Source: Persephonella sp. IF05-L8 (GTDB lineage Bacteria; Aquificota; Aquificia; Aquificales; Hydrogenothermaceae). Taken from it: a stretch of 64,000 bases of DNA. Of this stretch, positions 34,862 to 44,428 are shown piece after piece. The notes below the pieces were generated by a model. It was not told the origin of the DNA, searched no databases, and saw nothing but the letters and a program-made list of their open reading frames with translations. The stretch covers positions 411,023 through 475,022 of the forward strand of contig NZ_JNLJ01000005.1 in assembly GCF_000703045.1 (NCBI RefSeq), written 5' to 3'. Numbering within the stretch: position 1 is the stretch's first letter; each line of letters begins with the position of its first letter. The position numbers and the translations under genes are program-made.

Positions 34862-35641
34862 TTGAACATTTTAGATAAGATAATTCAGACCAAAAAAGAA
34901 GAGCTACTTAATTATACCCCTGATTATATAGAATTTCTTGAAAAAAAAGCTGTCGGAAGGGACAAAGTAAGGGATTTTAAAGCTGCTTTAATTAGAGATG
35001 AGATAAACATTATTGCCGAGATAAAAAAGGCATCTCCATCAAAGGGAGTAATTAGAGAAGACTTTGACCCTGTCAAAATTGCAAGAATATATGAAGAAAA
35101 CGGTGCTGCAGCAATATCTGTATTAACAGATAAAACCTATTTTCAGGGTGATATCCAGTATCTCAAGATGGCCAGAAAAGTTACCACAATACCACTGCTT
35201 AGAAAGGATTTTATAATTGACAAAAGACAGATTTTGGAGGCTTATGTTTATGGTGCCGATTCTTTTCTTCTAATAGCGAGAGTTTTATCTGAAAAAGAGA
35301 TGGAAGAGTTAATAAAATACGGCAGAGAGTTTGGAATGGAACCCCTCGTGGAAATCCACAGTTTTGAAGAAGGGGCAAAATCTATCAATGCTGGGGCAAC
35401 TATAATTGGAATAAACAACAGAGATTTAGAAACATTTAAGGTAGATATTAATCTGTCCAAGGAACTTGCTCCTGAACTCAAAAGTCTGGGGGCTCATGTT
35501 GTTGTTGCTGAAAGTGGTATATCCAGTAGAAAGGAAATTCTTGAGCTTAAAGAACACTGTGTTGATGCATTTTTAATCGGCGAATCATTGATGAGAGAGG
35601 AAGATATAGGGAAAAAACTCAGGGAGCTGCTGGGCAAATAA
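34862..35641 (+). CDS. trpC: Indole-3-glycerol phosphate synthase
   Basis: Tryptophan synthesis TIM-barrel enzyme, 259 residues. EIKKASPSKG (about 54-63) is the IGPS signature, with LRKDFIIDKRQILEAY and the phosphate-binding AESGISSRKEI and FLIGESLMR near the C-terminus. It closes the indole ring of CdRP. The start is TTG at 34862 with AAGGAGC upstream. The gene stands alone here rather than in a trp operon. Its stop at 35639-35641 abuts the stop of the convergent phosphoesterase gene. Confidence 0.97.
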   Translation: MNILDKIIQTKKEELLNYTPDYIEFLEKKAVGRDKVRDFKAALIRDEINIIAEIKKASPSKGVIREDFDPVKIARIYEENGAAAISVLTDKTYFQGDIQYLKMARKVTTIPLLRKDFIIDKRQILEAYVYGADSFLLIARVLSEKEMEELIKYGREFGMEPLVEIHSFEEGAKSINAGATIIGINNRDLETFKVDINLSKELAPELKSLGAHVVVAESGISSRKEILELKEHCVDAFLIGESLMREEDIGKKLRELLGK

Positions 35642-36379
35642 TCAATCAAAGGAAAAATACTGCTTTTTTGCCTTTACAAATAAAAACTCATCCCTGAACG
35701 GATTGTAAGCAGTTAGCATATTACCAAGAACACAACCAGTATCAATCCCGTAAGCTTTATTATTTATGTAAGGTTTTTCAAAAACCACATGGCCATAAAC
35801 AATGATTGGAGAGTATTTATCAACCTTTCTGTTTTTTGTCCAGTCCAATCTTTCTGGAAAACCTTTTTCTGTGTATCTGCCTGTTGTTTCTCCAAAAATA
35901 ACAAAATCCTTTATCTTTCTGTTTACTTTTCCAATCATCTCATCTTTTATTCCTGCATGGGCTACGACAACACTGCCATTTATAATTAGATAGAGAGGAA
36001 GGCTTTCATAATAACGGATATATTTCTCTTTTAACTCTTCCTGCTTTTTTTGAGGTATCTGTATAATCTGGTCAATGGTTTTTTTCATTCCTGAACTGAT
36101 GTTGACTTTTCTTCCTTTAAACCATCTATATAGCTTTAGATTATGATTACTCTGGATTTCTATAAATCTGCCTGTTTTTTGAAGTTCAAAGCAGTATTCA
36201 AGGGTTTCAACATTATAATCTCCCCTATCAACTGTATCCCCTACAGACACAATAATTGTATCTTCCCCATATCTGCTGTGGATTTTGGAAACCATTTCTT
36301 GAAACTCAATCAGACAACCATGAATATCACCGATAATCACAACTTCCTTGTCTGTTTCTATTCCCACAGGTCTATCCAT
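35642..36379 (-). CDS. PP2A/PrpE-type metallophosphoesterase
   Basis: A 245-residue calcineurin-fold phosphoesterase. GDIHGCLIEFQEM (about 17-29), VGDTVDRGDYNVET (about 46-59), then SNHNLKLYRWFKGRKV and AHAGI near the end follow the Pnkp-phosphatase/PrpE/ApaH layout. The metal motif GNHE is altered to SNHN, but the metal-binding His and Asn are retained. Likely substrates are Ap4A or phosphorylated nucleic acid/protein; specificity is open. It overlaps the small membrane protein upstream by 8 bp and converges on trpC. Confidence 0.85.
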   Translation of the reverse strand: MDRPVGIETDKEVVIIGDIHGCLIEFQEMVSKIHSRYGEDTIIVSVGDTVDRGDYNVETLEYCFELQKTGRFIEIQSNHNLKLYRWFKGRKVNISSGMKKTIDQIIQIPQKKQEELKEKYIRYYESLPLYLIINGSVVVAHAGIKDEMIGKVNRKIKDFVIFGETTGRYTEKGFPERLDWTKNRKVDKYSPIIVYGHVVFEKPYINNKAYGIDTGCVLGNMLTAYNPFRDEFLFVKAKKQYFSFD

Positions 36380-36620
36380 TCTTTGTCATAACCTCTAAAA
36401 GCTTTAGTATCCACAGGATTAAAACAACTATTAGCCAGAAAACCACAATAAAAACTATACCAAACTGGAGTGTTTTAAACAGGATTTGCAGTAAGATAAA
36501 TATCAGATAAGGAACAGCCAACAGCACCACAAGAAATACCAGTGCAACAAGTAATAAAACCACAAAAGCAAGAAAATACTGAAAAGGGGTTCTCTTCTCT
36601 ACAGGAAATTTTTTGTCCAT
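36372..36620 (-). CDS. Small two-span membrane protein
   Basis: An 82-residue protein of unknown function. Two strongly hydrophobic helices (about 15-42 and 50-73) are separated by a short loop, with a charged N-terminus (MDKKFPVEKRTP) and a basic C-terminus (LEVMTKNG). It overlaps the phosphoesterase start by 8 bp and is likely co-transcribed with it. No motif is recognised. It might help localise the phosphoesterase, but that is speculative. Confidence 0.6.
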   Translation of the reverse strand: MDKKFPVEKRTPFQYFLAFVVLLLVALVFLVVLLAVPYLIFILLQILFKTLQFGIVFIVVFWLIVVLILWILKLLEVMTKNG

Positions 36621-36688
36621 AATACTCCGTTTAGTTTTTTAGGTTATTTAAAACTTAGAAGTTCAGATACAAAATTTTAAAACTTTAA

Positions 36689-37813
36689 CTAATTATAAAC
36701 TTTTATGTGATTATAAAGTGTATCCCTTTCAACAGGTATTTTTCCTGCTTCTTTAATTAATCTGATAAGTTTTTCCTTCTGCTGCTGTGTCGGTGATTTT
36801 GCCCCTGCAAAGTGGGCGATTTTCTCCTCCATAACCGTTCCATCCATATCATCTGCACCGAAATTAAGGGCAACCTGTGCAATCTTTTCTCCAATCATTA
36901 CCCAGTATGCTTTGATATGTGGAACATTATCCAGCATTAATCTGGAAACGGCTATGGTTTTAAGGTCGTCAACCCCGTGGGTATGGTCTGTTATATTCAG
37001 TTCATTATTTTCAGGTTGATAAGCCAGTGGAATAAAACAGGTAAATCCTCCGGTTTCATCCTGAGCCTCTCTTATCTTAATCATGTGGTCAACCCTTTCC
37101 TCTACTGTTTCCACATGTCCGTAAAGCATCGTTGTTGTTGAATGAAGACCAAGTCTGTGGGCAATTTTGTGTATTTCAAGGTATTTTTTCCAGCCTATTT
37201 TGGTTGGAGCAATAATTCTTCTAACCCTTGGTGAGAAAACTTCTGCACCACCACCGGGAAGACTGCCTAAACCGGCTTCTTTTAATTTTTCCAGCACCTC
37301 TTCATAACTGAGACCAGAAATCCTTGAGAAATAATCTATCTCAACAGCAGTGAAAGCCTTTATATGAAGTTGTGGGAAATTTTTTTTCAGCAAAGAAACC
37401 ATATTCAGATAAACATCAAAACTCCAGTCAGGATGAAGTCCACCAACAATATGAACCTCAGAGGCACCATTTTCCACAGCATATCTTGCTTTAGACAGGA
37501 TTTCTTCATAACTCATTTCATAAGCTTTAGGGTCATTTTTGTCCATTGTGGCAAATGCACAGAAACTACAATCAAGGGCACATATATTTGTAGGGTTTAT
37601 CTGTCTGTTAATCACAAAATATGCATATTTTCCATTTAGCTTCTCTGTTTTATAGTTTGCCAGAACTCCAAGTGTTAACAGGTCATTTGTTTTAAATAGC
37701 TTTACCCCATCTTCAAAGGAAAGCCTTTTATCTGAGAGAACCTTATCTATAATTGGAAATAACTCTTTATCTGTGGCAAGGGATAAAGCCCTATCTATAT
37801 CCATAGAAATCAT
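36689..37813 (-). CDS. mqnE: Aminofutalosine synthase
   Basis: Radical SAM enzyme of the futalosine menaquinone pathway, joining SAM with chorismate-derived 3-[(1-carboxyvinyl)oxy]benzoate. CALDCSFC gives the cluster cysteines 78, 82 and 85. HIVGGLHPDWSFDVY, LPGGGAEVFSPRVR and YGHVETVEERVDHM are typical of MqnE/MqnC. The 374-residue length fits. The start is ATG 37813 with GGAGAATAAG upstream. mqnD follows on the other strand two genes away, so the pathway is present in this organism and supplies menaquinone for respiration. Confidence 0.95.
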   Translation of the reverse strand: MISMDIDRALSLATDKELFPIIDKVLSDKRLSFEDGVKLFKTNDLLTLGVLANYKTEKLNGKYAYFVINRQINPTNICALDCSFCAFATMDKNDPKAYEMSYEEILSKARYAVENGASEVHIVGGLHPDWSFDVYLNMVSLLKKNFPQLHIKAFTAVEIDYFSRISGLSYEEVLEKLKEAGLGSLPGGGAEVFSPRVRRIIAPTKIGWKKYLEIHKIAHRLGLHSTTTMLYGHVETVEERVDHMIKIREAQDETGGFTCFIPLAYQPENNELNITDHTHGVDDLKTIAVSRLMLDNVPHIKAYWVMIGEKIAQVALNFGADDMDGTVMEEKIAHFAGAKSPTQQQKEKLIRLIKEAGKIPVERDTLYNHIKVYN

Positions 37814-37949
37814 TTCTTATTCTCCTAAAAAACTTTTTGCTTCATAAAAACATAATAGGAAAATATACAAAATGCAATAATTTATAACACACCGGTGGTA
37901 AAATTTTGAGATAGGTACATATTTAGAAAAAAAGGTTTATGCTGTATAA

Positions 37950-38771
37950 ATGAAAAAGGTTAAAGTAAAAGAAAGTCAGGCATTAAAGGATTTTGTTGCA
38001 CAGCAGCTGGGTATTTCAAAGAAAAAAGCAAAAGAGCTAATAGACAACAAACTTGTGTTTGTGAACAACAAAAGAATATGGATAGCATCCCATCAGCTTC
38101 AGGCTGGAGATATTGTTGAACTTCCTGTTTATCAGGAAACAAAAAACTGGAATATTGAAAACTCAGTTATCTACGAAGACCCTTTTATAATTGCAGTAAA
38201 TAAACCACCTTTCATAGAAAGTGAAAGTAAAAAAGGAAGTGTTGAGGATTTACTGAGAGCCTTAAAAAAAGACCATAAAATCAGGGCAATCCATAGACTT
38301 GATAGGGAAACTTCCGGTGTGCTTTTATTTGCAAAAAACAATAAGGTTTTTGAGAAATTTAAAAAGCTATGGCAGGACAAGTCCGTTGAAAAGACATATC
38401 TGGCAATATCAGTTGGAGAAGCACCTTTCAAGAAAAAAGTTATAAACATTCCTGTAGAGAAAAAATACGCAAAAAGTATTGTTTATACCCAGAAAAAATC
38501 TTCAGGATTTACTCTTTTTAAAATCCAGATACCTACAGGGAGAAAACACCAGATTAGAATACATCTTGCCAAAATAGGCTTTTCTATAGTTGGAGACAAA
38601 ACTTACGGGATTAAAGAAACAACTAATCCCCTACTGAAAAATGTTAAAAGACAGCTTTTACATGCTTACACAATATCATTTTTCCATCCATTTTTAAAAA
38701 GAAAAGTGTTAATAAAAGCTAAACCTTTTCCAGACTTTGAAAACTTTGGAAAAATCACAAGGTTATTATAA
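37950..38771 (+). CDS. RluA-family pseudouridine synthase
   Basis: A 273-residue RNA pseudouridine synthase. An S4 RNA-binding domain comes first (about 1-60, KDFVAQQLGISKKKAKELID). The catalytic Asp 118 sits in IHRLDRETSGVLLFA. The end (GRKHQIRIHLAKIGFSIVGD) is the conserved motif III. It could modify rRNA or tRNA; RluD, RluC and TruC cannot be told apart by eye. The upstream 136 bp is AT-rich and divergent with mqnE. No clear Shine-Dalgarno precedes ATG 37950. Confidence 0.9.
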   Translation: MKKVKVKESQALKDFVAQQLGISKKKAKELIDNKLVFVNNKRIWIASHQLQAGDIVELPVYQETKNWNIENSVIYEDPFIIAVNKPPFIESESKKGSVEDLLRALKKDHKIRAIHRLDRETSGVLLFAKNNKVFEKFKKLWQDKSVEKTYLAISVGEAPFKKKVINIPVEKKYAKSIVYTQKKSSGFTLFKIQIPTGRKHQIRIHLAKIGFSIVGDKTYGIKETTNPLLKNVKRQLLHAYTISFFHPFLKRKVLIKAKPFPDFENFGKITRLL

Positions 38772-38803
38772 AATTTATTAAAACTTTAAAGAGGTAAATA
38801 AAG

Positions 38804-39646
38804 TTGGAAAAAAGAGTTATTAGAGTTGCACACAGCCCTGATTCAGACGACGCATTTATGTTTTATGCAATTAACCACAAAAAAATTGATACAAAAGGTT
38901 ATGAGTTTGTTGATGTTCTTTCAGACATTGAAACATTAAACAGAAAAGCCCTTGAAGGAGAATATGAAGTTTCAGCTATTTCCATACATGCATTTCCCTA
39001 TGTTGCAGACAAGTATGCTCTCCTTTCCAGCGGAGCAAGTATGGGGGACAACTATGGTCCAATGATTGTGGCAAAGGAAAAATTTGACCCATCAGAGCTA
39101 AAAAACAAAAAAATCGCAGTTCCAGGAACATTAACATCGGCATTTCTGGCACTGGAATTATTCCTTGGAACATCTGATTTTGATTACGAAGTAATACCAT
39201 TTGACCAGATTATAAAAGCTGTCAAAGAAGGAAAAGTGGATGCAGGTCTTATTATCCATGAAGGACAGCTGACCTATGCAGATGAAGGTCTTGAGTGTGT
39301 TGTTGACCTTGGAAAATGGTGGTATGAAAAAACTGGTGGTCTTCCACTTCCATTAGGTGGAAACGTTATTCGCAAAGATTTAGGCGAAGAAACAATGAAA
39401 GAAATCTCTGAAATTCTCAGGGAAAGCATCAAATATTCACTTGAACATAGAGAAGAAGCTGTAGAATATGCACTAAAATTCGCAAGGGATATGTCAAAGG
39501 AAAAAGCAGACAAATTCATTGGAATGTATGTTAATGACCTTACAGTTGATTATGGAGAAAGAGGTAAAAAGGCAATTGAATTATTCTTGAAAGAAGCTTA
39601 TGAAAAAGGATTTATTGATAAACTTCCTGAAATAAAATTTGTATAA
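38804..39646 (+). CDS. mqnD: 1,4-Dihydroxy-6-naphthoate synthase
   Basis: Last committed enzyme seen here of the futalosine menaquinone route: converts cyclic dehypoxanthine futalosine to 1,4-dihydroxy-6-naphthoate. The 280-residue periplasmic-binding-protein fold starts RVAHSPDSDDAFMFYA (about 7-22), and IIHEGQLTYADEGL and GGLPLPLGGNVIRKDLG are the family's active-site loops. The start is TTG at 38804 with GAGGT upstream. It is likely co-transcribed with the receiver-like gene that follows 8 bp after it. Confidence 0.95.
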   Translation: MEKRVIRVAHSPDSDDAFMFYAINHKKIDTKGYEFVDVLSDIETLNRKALEGEYEVSAISIHAFPYVADKYALLSSGASMGDNYGPMIVAKEKFDPSELKNKKIAVPGTLTSAFLALELFLGTSDFDYEVIPFDQIIKAVKEGKVDAGLIIHEGQLTYADEGLECVVDLGKWWYEKTGGLPLPLGGNVIRKDLGEETMKEISEILRESIKYSLEHREEAVEYALKFARDMSKEKADKFIGMYVNDLTVDYGERGKKAIELFLKEAYEKGFIDKLPEIKFV

Positions 39647-39654
39647 GGGTTAAA

Positions 39655-40134
39655 ATGAGGATATTACTACTTGACGAAGACAAAGCAACATACGAAGTTT
39701 TAAATGAGGTTGCCCAGCTTAGCGGCTCTGAAATTATACATATAACCTCAATGGAAGAGGCTAAAGAGTTTGTAAAACAGAACACCGACATAGATGGGAT
39801 AGTTGCAGAACAAAGACTAAAAGGCAGACCCACATGGGAAATAATTAACTATATGAAAGACGAACACCTTAAACTTATTCCATTTATTATCTTAAGTGAA
39901 AAACTAACCCCAGATGAAAGGGAATTTTATGAACATCTGGGGGTTGCAGCCATTTTAGAAAAACCATTTAATCCCCTGGAAGTTTTTACAGAAATTCTTG
40001 AACACCTCAAAGAAACTAAGGGAGAAGAATATATAAAAGAAAGACTTGAAGAAGAAGAAGTTGATAAAAATGCTCTTTCAAAAATAGTAGAAAAACTTAT
40101 TTCTTTCTTAAAATCATTATTTAAAAGGAAATAA
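39655..40134 (+). CDS. Stand-alone receiver domain with Glu at the phosphoacceptor position
   Basis: A 159-residue CheY-type protein. The acidic pocket (D7, E8, D9) and the Ser/Lys switch (FIILSEKL, Ser 81; LEKPF, Lys 103) are conserved. The residue that should be the phosphorylated Asp is Glu 52 (GIVAEQRLKG). Asp-to-Glu often mimics the phosphorylated state, so the protein may be constitutively on or bind targets without phosphorylation. A helical tail with EEEEVDKN (about 120-140) and a basic end follow. It lies between mqnD and the mini-Toprim gene and has no output domain. Confidence 0.8.
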   Translation: MRILLLDEDKATYEVLNEVAQLSGSEIIHITSMEEAKEFVKQNTDIDGIVAEQRLKGRPTWEIINYMKDEHLKLIPFIILSEKLTPDEREFYEHLGVAAILEKPFNPLEVFTEILEHLKETKGEEYIKERLEEEEVDKNALSKIVEKLISFLKSLFKRK

Positions 40135-40524
40135 ATGGAATTCGCCTCTCTAAAAGACTGGCTTGAGAGATTAAAGGCGTTTTCAGAAAAAGAAAAGACA
40201 GTTGTTTTAGTGGAAGGTAAAAAGGACAAGCAGAAATTAGAAAAATTTGGTATTAGCCATATATACTCCATAAAAGGAAAAAAGTTCTACGATATTCTGG
40301 AAGAGTTAGAAAATGAAGACCTTGTTATAATCCTCACAGACCTTGATAAACAGGGAGAAAAGATATCCTCAAAAATATCCAGTATGTTCCAGAGAGAAGG
40401 AATTCCTGTAGATTTAGAATTTAGAGAATATCTAAAAAATTTTGATATAAAACATATAGAAGATATACCTGTGAATTTAGAGGAGAAAATAGATGCTGGC
40501 AAAAAGAATTATACCCTGCCTTGA
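40135..40524 (+). CDS. Small Toprim-domain protein
   Basis: A 129-residue protein that is little more than a Toprim domain. [13 protein letters not shown] places the catalytic Glu at 27, and [13 protein letters not shown] the DxD pair at 69 and 71, as in RNase M5, primase and OLD nucleases. The N-terminus [12 protein letters not shown] is an extra helix. It could be a small RNA-processing enzyme like RNase M5, but the usual RNase M5 C-terminal part is missing. ATG immediately follows the receiver stop, and the 3' end overlaps hisF by 32 bp. Confidence 0.75.
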   Translation: MEFASLKDWLERLKAFSEKEKTVVLVEGKKDKQKLEKFGISHIYSIKGKKFYDILEELENEDLVIILTDLDKQGEKISSKISSMFQREGIPVDLEFREYLKNFDIKHIEDIPVNLEEKIDAGKKNYTLP

Positions 40525-41251
40525 TGTAAATAAAGGAAGAGTAGTTAAAGGGGTTAACTTTGTTAATCTTATAGATGCAGGCGACCCTGTGGAAGCTGCA
40601 CAGGCCTATGATGAAGCAGGAGCTGATGAGTTGGTTTTTCTGGATATAACAGCATCGGCAGAGGATAGGGACATAATACTTGATGTTGTTAAAGCAACTG
40701 CAGAAACAGTATTCATGCCTTTAACTGTCGGCGGTGGTGTGAGGACACTTGAAGATATAAGAAAACTACTTGAAAGTGGAGCAGATAAGGTTTCTATAAA
40801 TACAGCAGCAGTGAAAGAACCTATTTTGGTAGAAGAAGCAGCAAAAAGATTTGGCTCATCAACAATTGTTGTTGCCATAGATGCAAAACAGATTGGAAAA
40901 AATAAATGGGAAGTTTATATACACGGAGGAAGAACAGCCACAGGAATAGATGCAGTTGAATGGGCAAAAGCAGTTGAAGACCTTGGAGCAGGAGAAATAT
41001 TACTAACATCCATGGATAAAGACGGAACCAAAAGTGGTTATGATATAAAACTAACCAGAGCAATCAGCGAAGCAGTTTCAATTCCTGTTATAGCCTCAGG
41101 TGGAGCAGGCAAAAAAGAGCATTTTTATGAAGCATTTGCAGAAGGAAAAGCAGATGCAGCACTGGCAGCATCACTTTTTCATTTTAAAGAGCTTACCATT
41201 CAGGAAGTCAAAGAATATCTTAAGGAAAGAAATATTCCCGTTAGACTGTAA
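40493..41251 (+). CDS. hisF: Imidazole glycerol phosphate synthase, cyclase subunit
   Basis: HisF TIM-barrel enzyme of histidine synthesis, 252 residues. [14 protein letters not shown] (about 7-20), [19 protein letters not shown] and [10 protein letters not shown] are all in place, with the catalytic Asp pair in CLDV and DKDG. It makes IGP and AICAR using ammonia from HisH. The start is ATG 40493 with GAGGAGAAAATAG, inside the end of the Toprim gene. No other his gene is in the window. Confidence 0.98.
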   Translation: MLAKRIIPCLDVNKGRVVKGVNFVNLIDAGDPVEAAQAYDEAGADELVFLDITASAEDRDIILDVVKATAETVFMPLTVGGGVRTLEDIRKLLESGADKVSINTAAVKEPILVEEAAKRFGSSTIVVAIDAKQIGKNKWEVYIHGGRTATGIDAVEWAKAVEDLGAGEILLTSMDKDGTKSGYDIKLTRAISEAVSIPVIASGGAGKKEHFYEAFAEGKADAALAASLFHFKELTIQEVKEYLKERNIPVRL

Positions 41252-41338
41252 AAAATCATAAATCCTTTCAATATAAAAACTAAAATAATCAGCTATGCTA
41301 AAATTTAAATTTCAGGTTTAAAAATGGGGTAAACACAG

Positions 41339-42913
41339 ATGGAAAAAAAGGTTTTTATCTATGATACAACTTTAAGGGACGGAACACAGGCTGAAGGGGT
41401 CAGTGTTTCGGTAGAAGACAAACTGAGAATTACCGAGAAGTTAGACAATTTTGGCATCCATTACATAGAAGGTGGCTGGCCAGGTTCAAATCCAAAGGAT
41501 GATGAGTATTTCAAAAAGGTTAAAAAGCTCCATCTAAAAAACTCAAAAATAGCAGCCTTTGGCTCAACAAGAAGGGCTTATCTCAGGGTAGAGGAAGACC
41601 CCCTTATCCAGAACCTGATAAAAGCAGAAACACCTGTGATAACAATTTTCGGAAAAGCATGGGATTTGCATGTTATTGAAGCCCTTAAAACCACTTTAGA
41701 CAATAATCTTGAGATGGTTTATGACACCGTCCAGTATCTCAAGAAAAACACCGATGAGGTTGTTTTCATTGGGGAACACTTTTTTGATGGGTATAAATCA
41801 AATCCTGATTATGCTTACGCCGTTATGAAAACTGCACAGGAAGCAGGTGCAGATTTTCTTGTTCTTGCAGACACAAATGGCGGAACCCTCCCAAATGAGA
41901 TAGAAAAAATAATAAAAGAGCTTAAAGAAAAAGGATTAGACGGAAAGCTTGGAATACACGCCCACAACGACAGCGACACAGCAGTATGGAACTCTATAGT
42001 TGCCGTTTTAAACGGAGCTGTTCAGGTTCATGGAACAATAAACGGCTTTGGGGAAAGATGCGGAAACGCAAATCTCTGCTCTATTATTCCAAACCTTACC
42101 CTGAAACTTGGGTATGAAACAATCCCACAGGAAAATATCAAAAAGCTAAAAGAGGTTTCTAACTTTGTTGCAGATATTGTTAATCTTCCTGTTCCTAAAA
42201 ATATGCCTTATGTTGGAGATAGTGCATTTGCCCATAAAGGTGGAGTTCACGCATCAGCAGTCCTTAAAAATCCAAAACTTTATGAGCATATCAACCCTGA
42301 AGCCGTTGGAAACAGTAGAAAAATCCTTGTATCTGACCTTGCAGGAAAATCAAATATTATTTATAAAGCAAAAGAATTGGGTATAGAGATAGACGAAAAA
42401 GACCCAAGAATTGCAGAACTTGTTCAGGAAATAAAAAGACTGGAAAATTATGGATACCATTTTGAAGCAGCTGAAGCTTCTCTGGAGCTACTTATAAGAA
42501 AACATCTTGGACTGCTTAAAAATTACTTTGACCTTGATGCTTACAGGGTTCTGATTGCCAGAAGATACACAGATAAAGAGCCTGTATCAGAAGCAACAGT
42601 AAGAATAAAAATAGATAACCATTACCAGCATACAGCATCGCTGGGATATGGTCCTGTTAATGCCCTTGACAGAGCATTAAAAAAAGCCCTTGTTGATATA
42701 TATCCATCCCTTGCAGAAGTTGAATTGATAGATTACAAAGTTCGTATAGTCAATGAAAGTGCAGGAACAGCTGCAAAAATAAGGGTTCTTGTGGAAAGTA
42801 GAGACAAAGAGAAAAAATGGGGAACAGTGGGAGTATCAGATAACGTTATAGAAGCCTCATGGCAGGCAGTTGTTGATAGTTTTATATACAAATTGGTAAA
42901 GGATGGTGTCTAA
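41339..42913 (+). CDS. cimA: (R)-Citramalate synthase
   Basis: A 524-residue enzyme of the alpha-isopropylmalate synthase superfamily. [12 protein letters not shown] (about 10-21), [16 protein letters not shown] and [16 protein letters not shown] are the catalytic segments, and the C-terminal regulatory LeuA dimer domain is present. The sequence order matches the CimA group (also called the LeuA2 type) rather than LeuA. It condenses pyruvate and acetyl-CoA to start the threonine-independent isoleucine route. It heads the tight run 41339-48292. The longer C-terminus implies isoleucine feedback control. Confidence 0.93.
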   Translation: MEKKVFIYDTTLRDGTQAEGVSVSVEDKLRITEKLDNFGIHYIEGGWPGSNPKDDEYFKKVKKLHLKNSKIAAFGSTRRAYLRVEEDPLIQNLIKAETPVITIFGKAWDLHVIEALKTTLDNNLEMVYDTVQYLKKNTDEVVFIGEHFFDGYKSNPDYAYAVMKTAQEAGADFLVLADTNGGTLPNEIEKIIKELKEKGLDGKLGIHAHNDSDTAVWNSIVAVLNGAVQVHGTINGFGERCGNANLCSIIPNLTLKLGYETIPQENIKKLKEVSNFVADIVNLPVPKNMPYVGDSAFAHKGGVHASAVLKNPKLYEHINPEAVGNSRKILVSDLAGKSNIIYKAKELGIEIDEKDPRIAELVQEIKRLENYGYHFEAAEASLELLIRKHLGLLKNYFDLDAYRVLIARRYTDKEPVSEATVRIKIDNHYQHTASLGYGPVNALDRALKKALVDIYPSLAEVELIDYKVRIVNESAGTAAKIRVLVESRDKEKKWGTVGVSDNVIEASWQAVVDSFIYKLVKDGV

Positions 42914-43787
42914 ATTGAGAATAGGCTGGATTGGTCTTGGACATATGGGAATAATTCTTGCAAAAAACCTGCACGAAGCAGGATATGATATAAAAGTATG
43001 GAACCGTACCTTATCAAAGGCTCAGGAAAGCGGTCTTCCTTATGAAGAAGACCTTATAAAACTTATAAAAGAACGAGATATTATTATCACAATGCTTTTT
43101 GGCTCCCAATCTTCAGAAGAAATATATCAGGAAATTATTAATTCAGGAATAAACCTTAAAAGCAAAATATTTATAGACCTTACAACAATCCATCCTGAAA
43201 CGGCAAAGAAAATAGCAGAACTGCTTATAAGCAACGGAGCTGAATTTATTGAAGCCCCTGTGATTGGCAGTGTAATCCCGGCACAAAATAAAGAACTTAT
43301 TATTCTAATTAGTGGAGATAAAGAAATATTTGAGAAAACAGAGGAGATATTTAAAAATTTCGGGAAAGATATATTTTACATGGGTGATTATGGCAAAGCC
43401 TCAACAATGAAACTGATTAATAATGCTGTTTTAGGCTCAATGATGGCAATTTTATCGGAAGGGATTTTATTTGGTAAAAAAGCAGGAATTCCACTGGATA
43501 CTGTAGTTCAGATACTTGAAAAAGGTGCAGGAAATTCAGGATTATTAAAGGCCAAAAAAGAAAAAATACTTGAAAATGATTATTCAACCCAGTTCTCTCT
43601 ATCTCTACTTCACAAAGATATCTGCTATGCACAGGATATAGCCAAAAAAATAAATTTCCCTGCTATTTTTACAGGTCAAGCACTTAATCTTTATAGTAGT
43701 GCACGGGCAAACCATCTTGAAGAAAGAGATTTTTCGGCAATAATTGAAATATATAAAAAATTAGCAAACATAGAGGAGGCGTCATGA
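42903..43787 (+). CDS. 3-Hydroxyisobutyrate dehydrogenase family oxidoreductase
   Basis: A 294-residue NAD(P)-dependent beta-hydroxyacid dehydrogenase. [16 protein letters not shown] (about 9-24) is the Rossmann loop, [18 protein letters not shown] the substrate loop, and [12 protein letters not shown] carries the catalytic Lys. Family members include glyoxylate/succinic semialdehyde reductase and tartronate reductase; the substrate is unknown. ATG 42903 overlaps cimA by 11 bp; TTG 42915 is an alternative start. It is coupled by 4 bp to the next gene. Confidence 0.87.
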   Translation: MVSKLRIGWIGLGHMGIILAKNLHEAGYDIKVWNRTLSKAQESGLPYEEDLIKLIKERDIIITMLFGSQSSEEIYQEIINSGINLKSKIFIDLTTIHPETAKKIAELLISNGAEFIEAPVIGSVIPAQNKELIILISGDKEIFEKTEEIFKNFGKDIFYMGDYGKASTMKLINNAVLGSMMAILSEGILFGKKAGIPLDTVVQILEKGAGNSGLLKAKKEKILENDYSTQFSLSLLHKDICYAQDIAKKINFPAIFTGQALNLYSSARANHLEERDFSAIIEIYKKLANIEEAS

Positions 43788-44428
43788 GGAAAGTTGCGTG
43801 GAGTGTAGCCCATCAGGAATTTATCATATCTGACCATTATTATTTTTCAAAACTCCAAAAATATGCCAAGGAAGCAGGCATACATATTGATGAAGTAGAT
43901 GAAATAGAAAAATTTGCAAATTATGATACCATCATCTTTAACTATCCAGAAATACCATTTACAGAAGAGGAAGCAAAATTTATTGAAGAGCTGGTCAAGA
44001 AAGGGAAAACCGTAGGAATTTTCGGCTATTACAAAAATGAAGACAGAATTGCCGATACATGCAATACTCTTTCAGAAAGATTTGGTATCCATTTCAATGG
44101 AGATATTGTAATTGATAATATTAACAACTATGACAACGACAATCTTTTAATTGTTACATCTGATACCTATAACCTGCCAGACAATATTCAAAAAGTTATG
44201 CTTGCCTGCACAGATACCCTAATTACCAGAAAACCTGAAGTAAGACCACTTATTCATGGAGAAGACACAGCAGAATCAAAACTTGAAGAAGAAACTGTGT
44301 TATTTGCTGAATATGTTGACCCATCAGGTGGAAAGTTTATAGCCGGCGGGACATGTGTTTTCTGGGACAACTACTCAATTGACCTGTATAACAACAAGGA
44401 ATTCAGTCTGAACCTACTTACAAGATGA
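43784..44428 (+). CDS. Uncharacterised protein, ABC-transport-auxiliary (GldG/DUF4350)-like fold possible
   Basis: A 214-residue soluble protein I do not recognise with confidence. HQEFIISDHYYFSKLQ opens it, YDTIIFNYPEIPFTEEEAKFIEELVKKG resembles the GATase-like/DUF4350 fold in which a strand is followed by an E-x3-FIxxG helix, and GGKFIAGGTCVFWDN closes it. There is no signal peptide. GGAGG lies just before ATG 43784. The 4-bp overlaps on both sides indicate it is a constitutive member of the cimA-nfi run. Its function cannot be stated. Confidence 0.55.
   Translation: MRKVAWSVAHQEFIISDHYYFSKLQKYAKEAGIHIDEVDEIEKFANYDTIIFNYPEIPFTEEEAKFIEELVKKGKTVGIFGYYKNEDRIADTCNTLSERFGIHFNGDIVIDNINNYDNDNLLIVTSDTYNLPDNIQKVMLACTDTLITRKPEVRPLIHGEDTAESKLEEETVLFAEYVDPSGGKFIAGGTCVFWDNYSIDLYNNKEFSLNLLTR

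Noticed and set aside
37880-37900. ACACCGGTGG motif between mqnE and rluA as an operator
   Set aside because: Only eight palindromic bases, no nearby promoter elements that need it.
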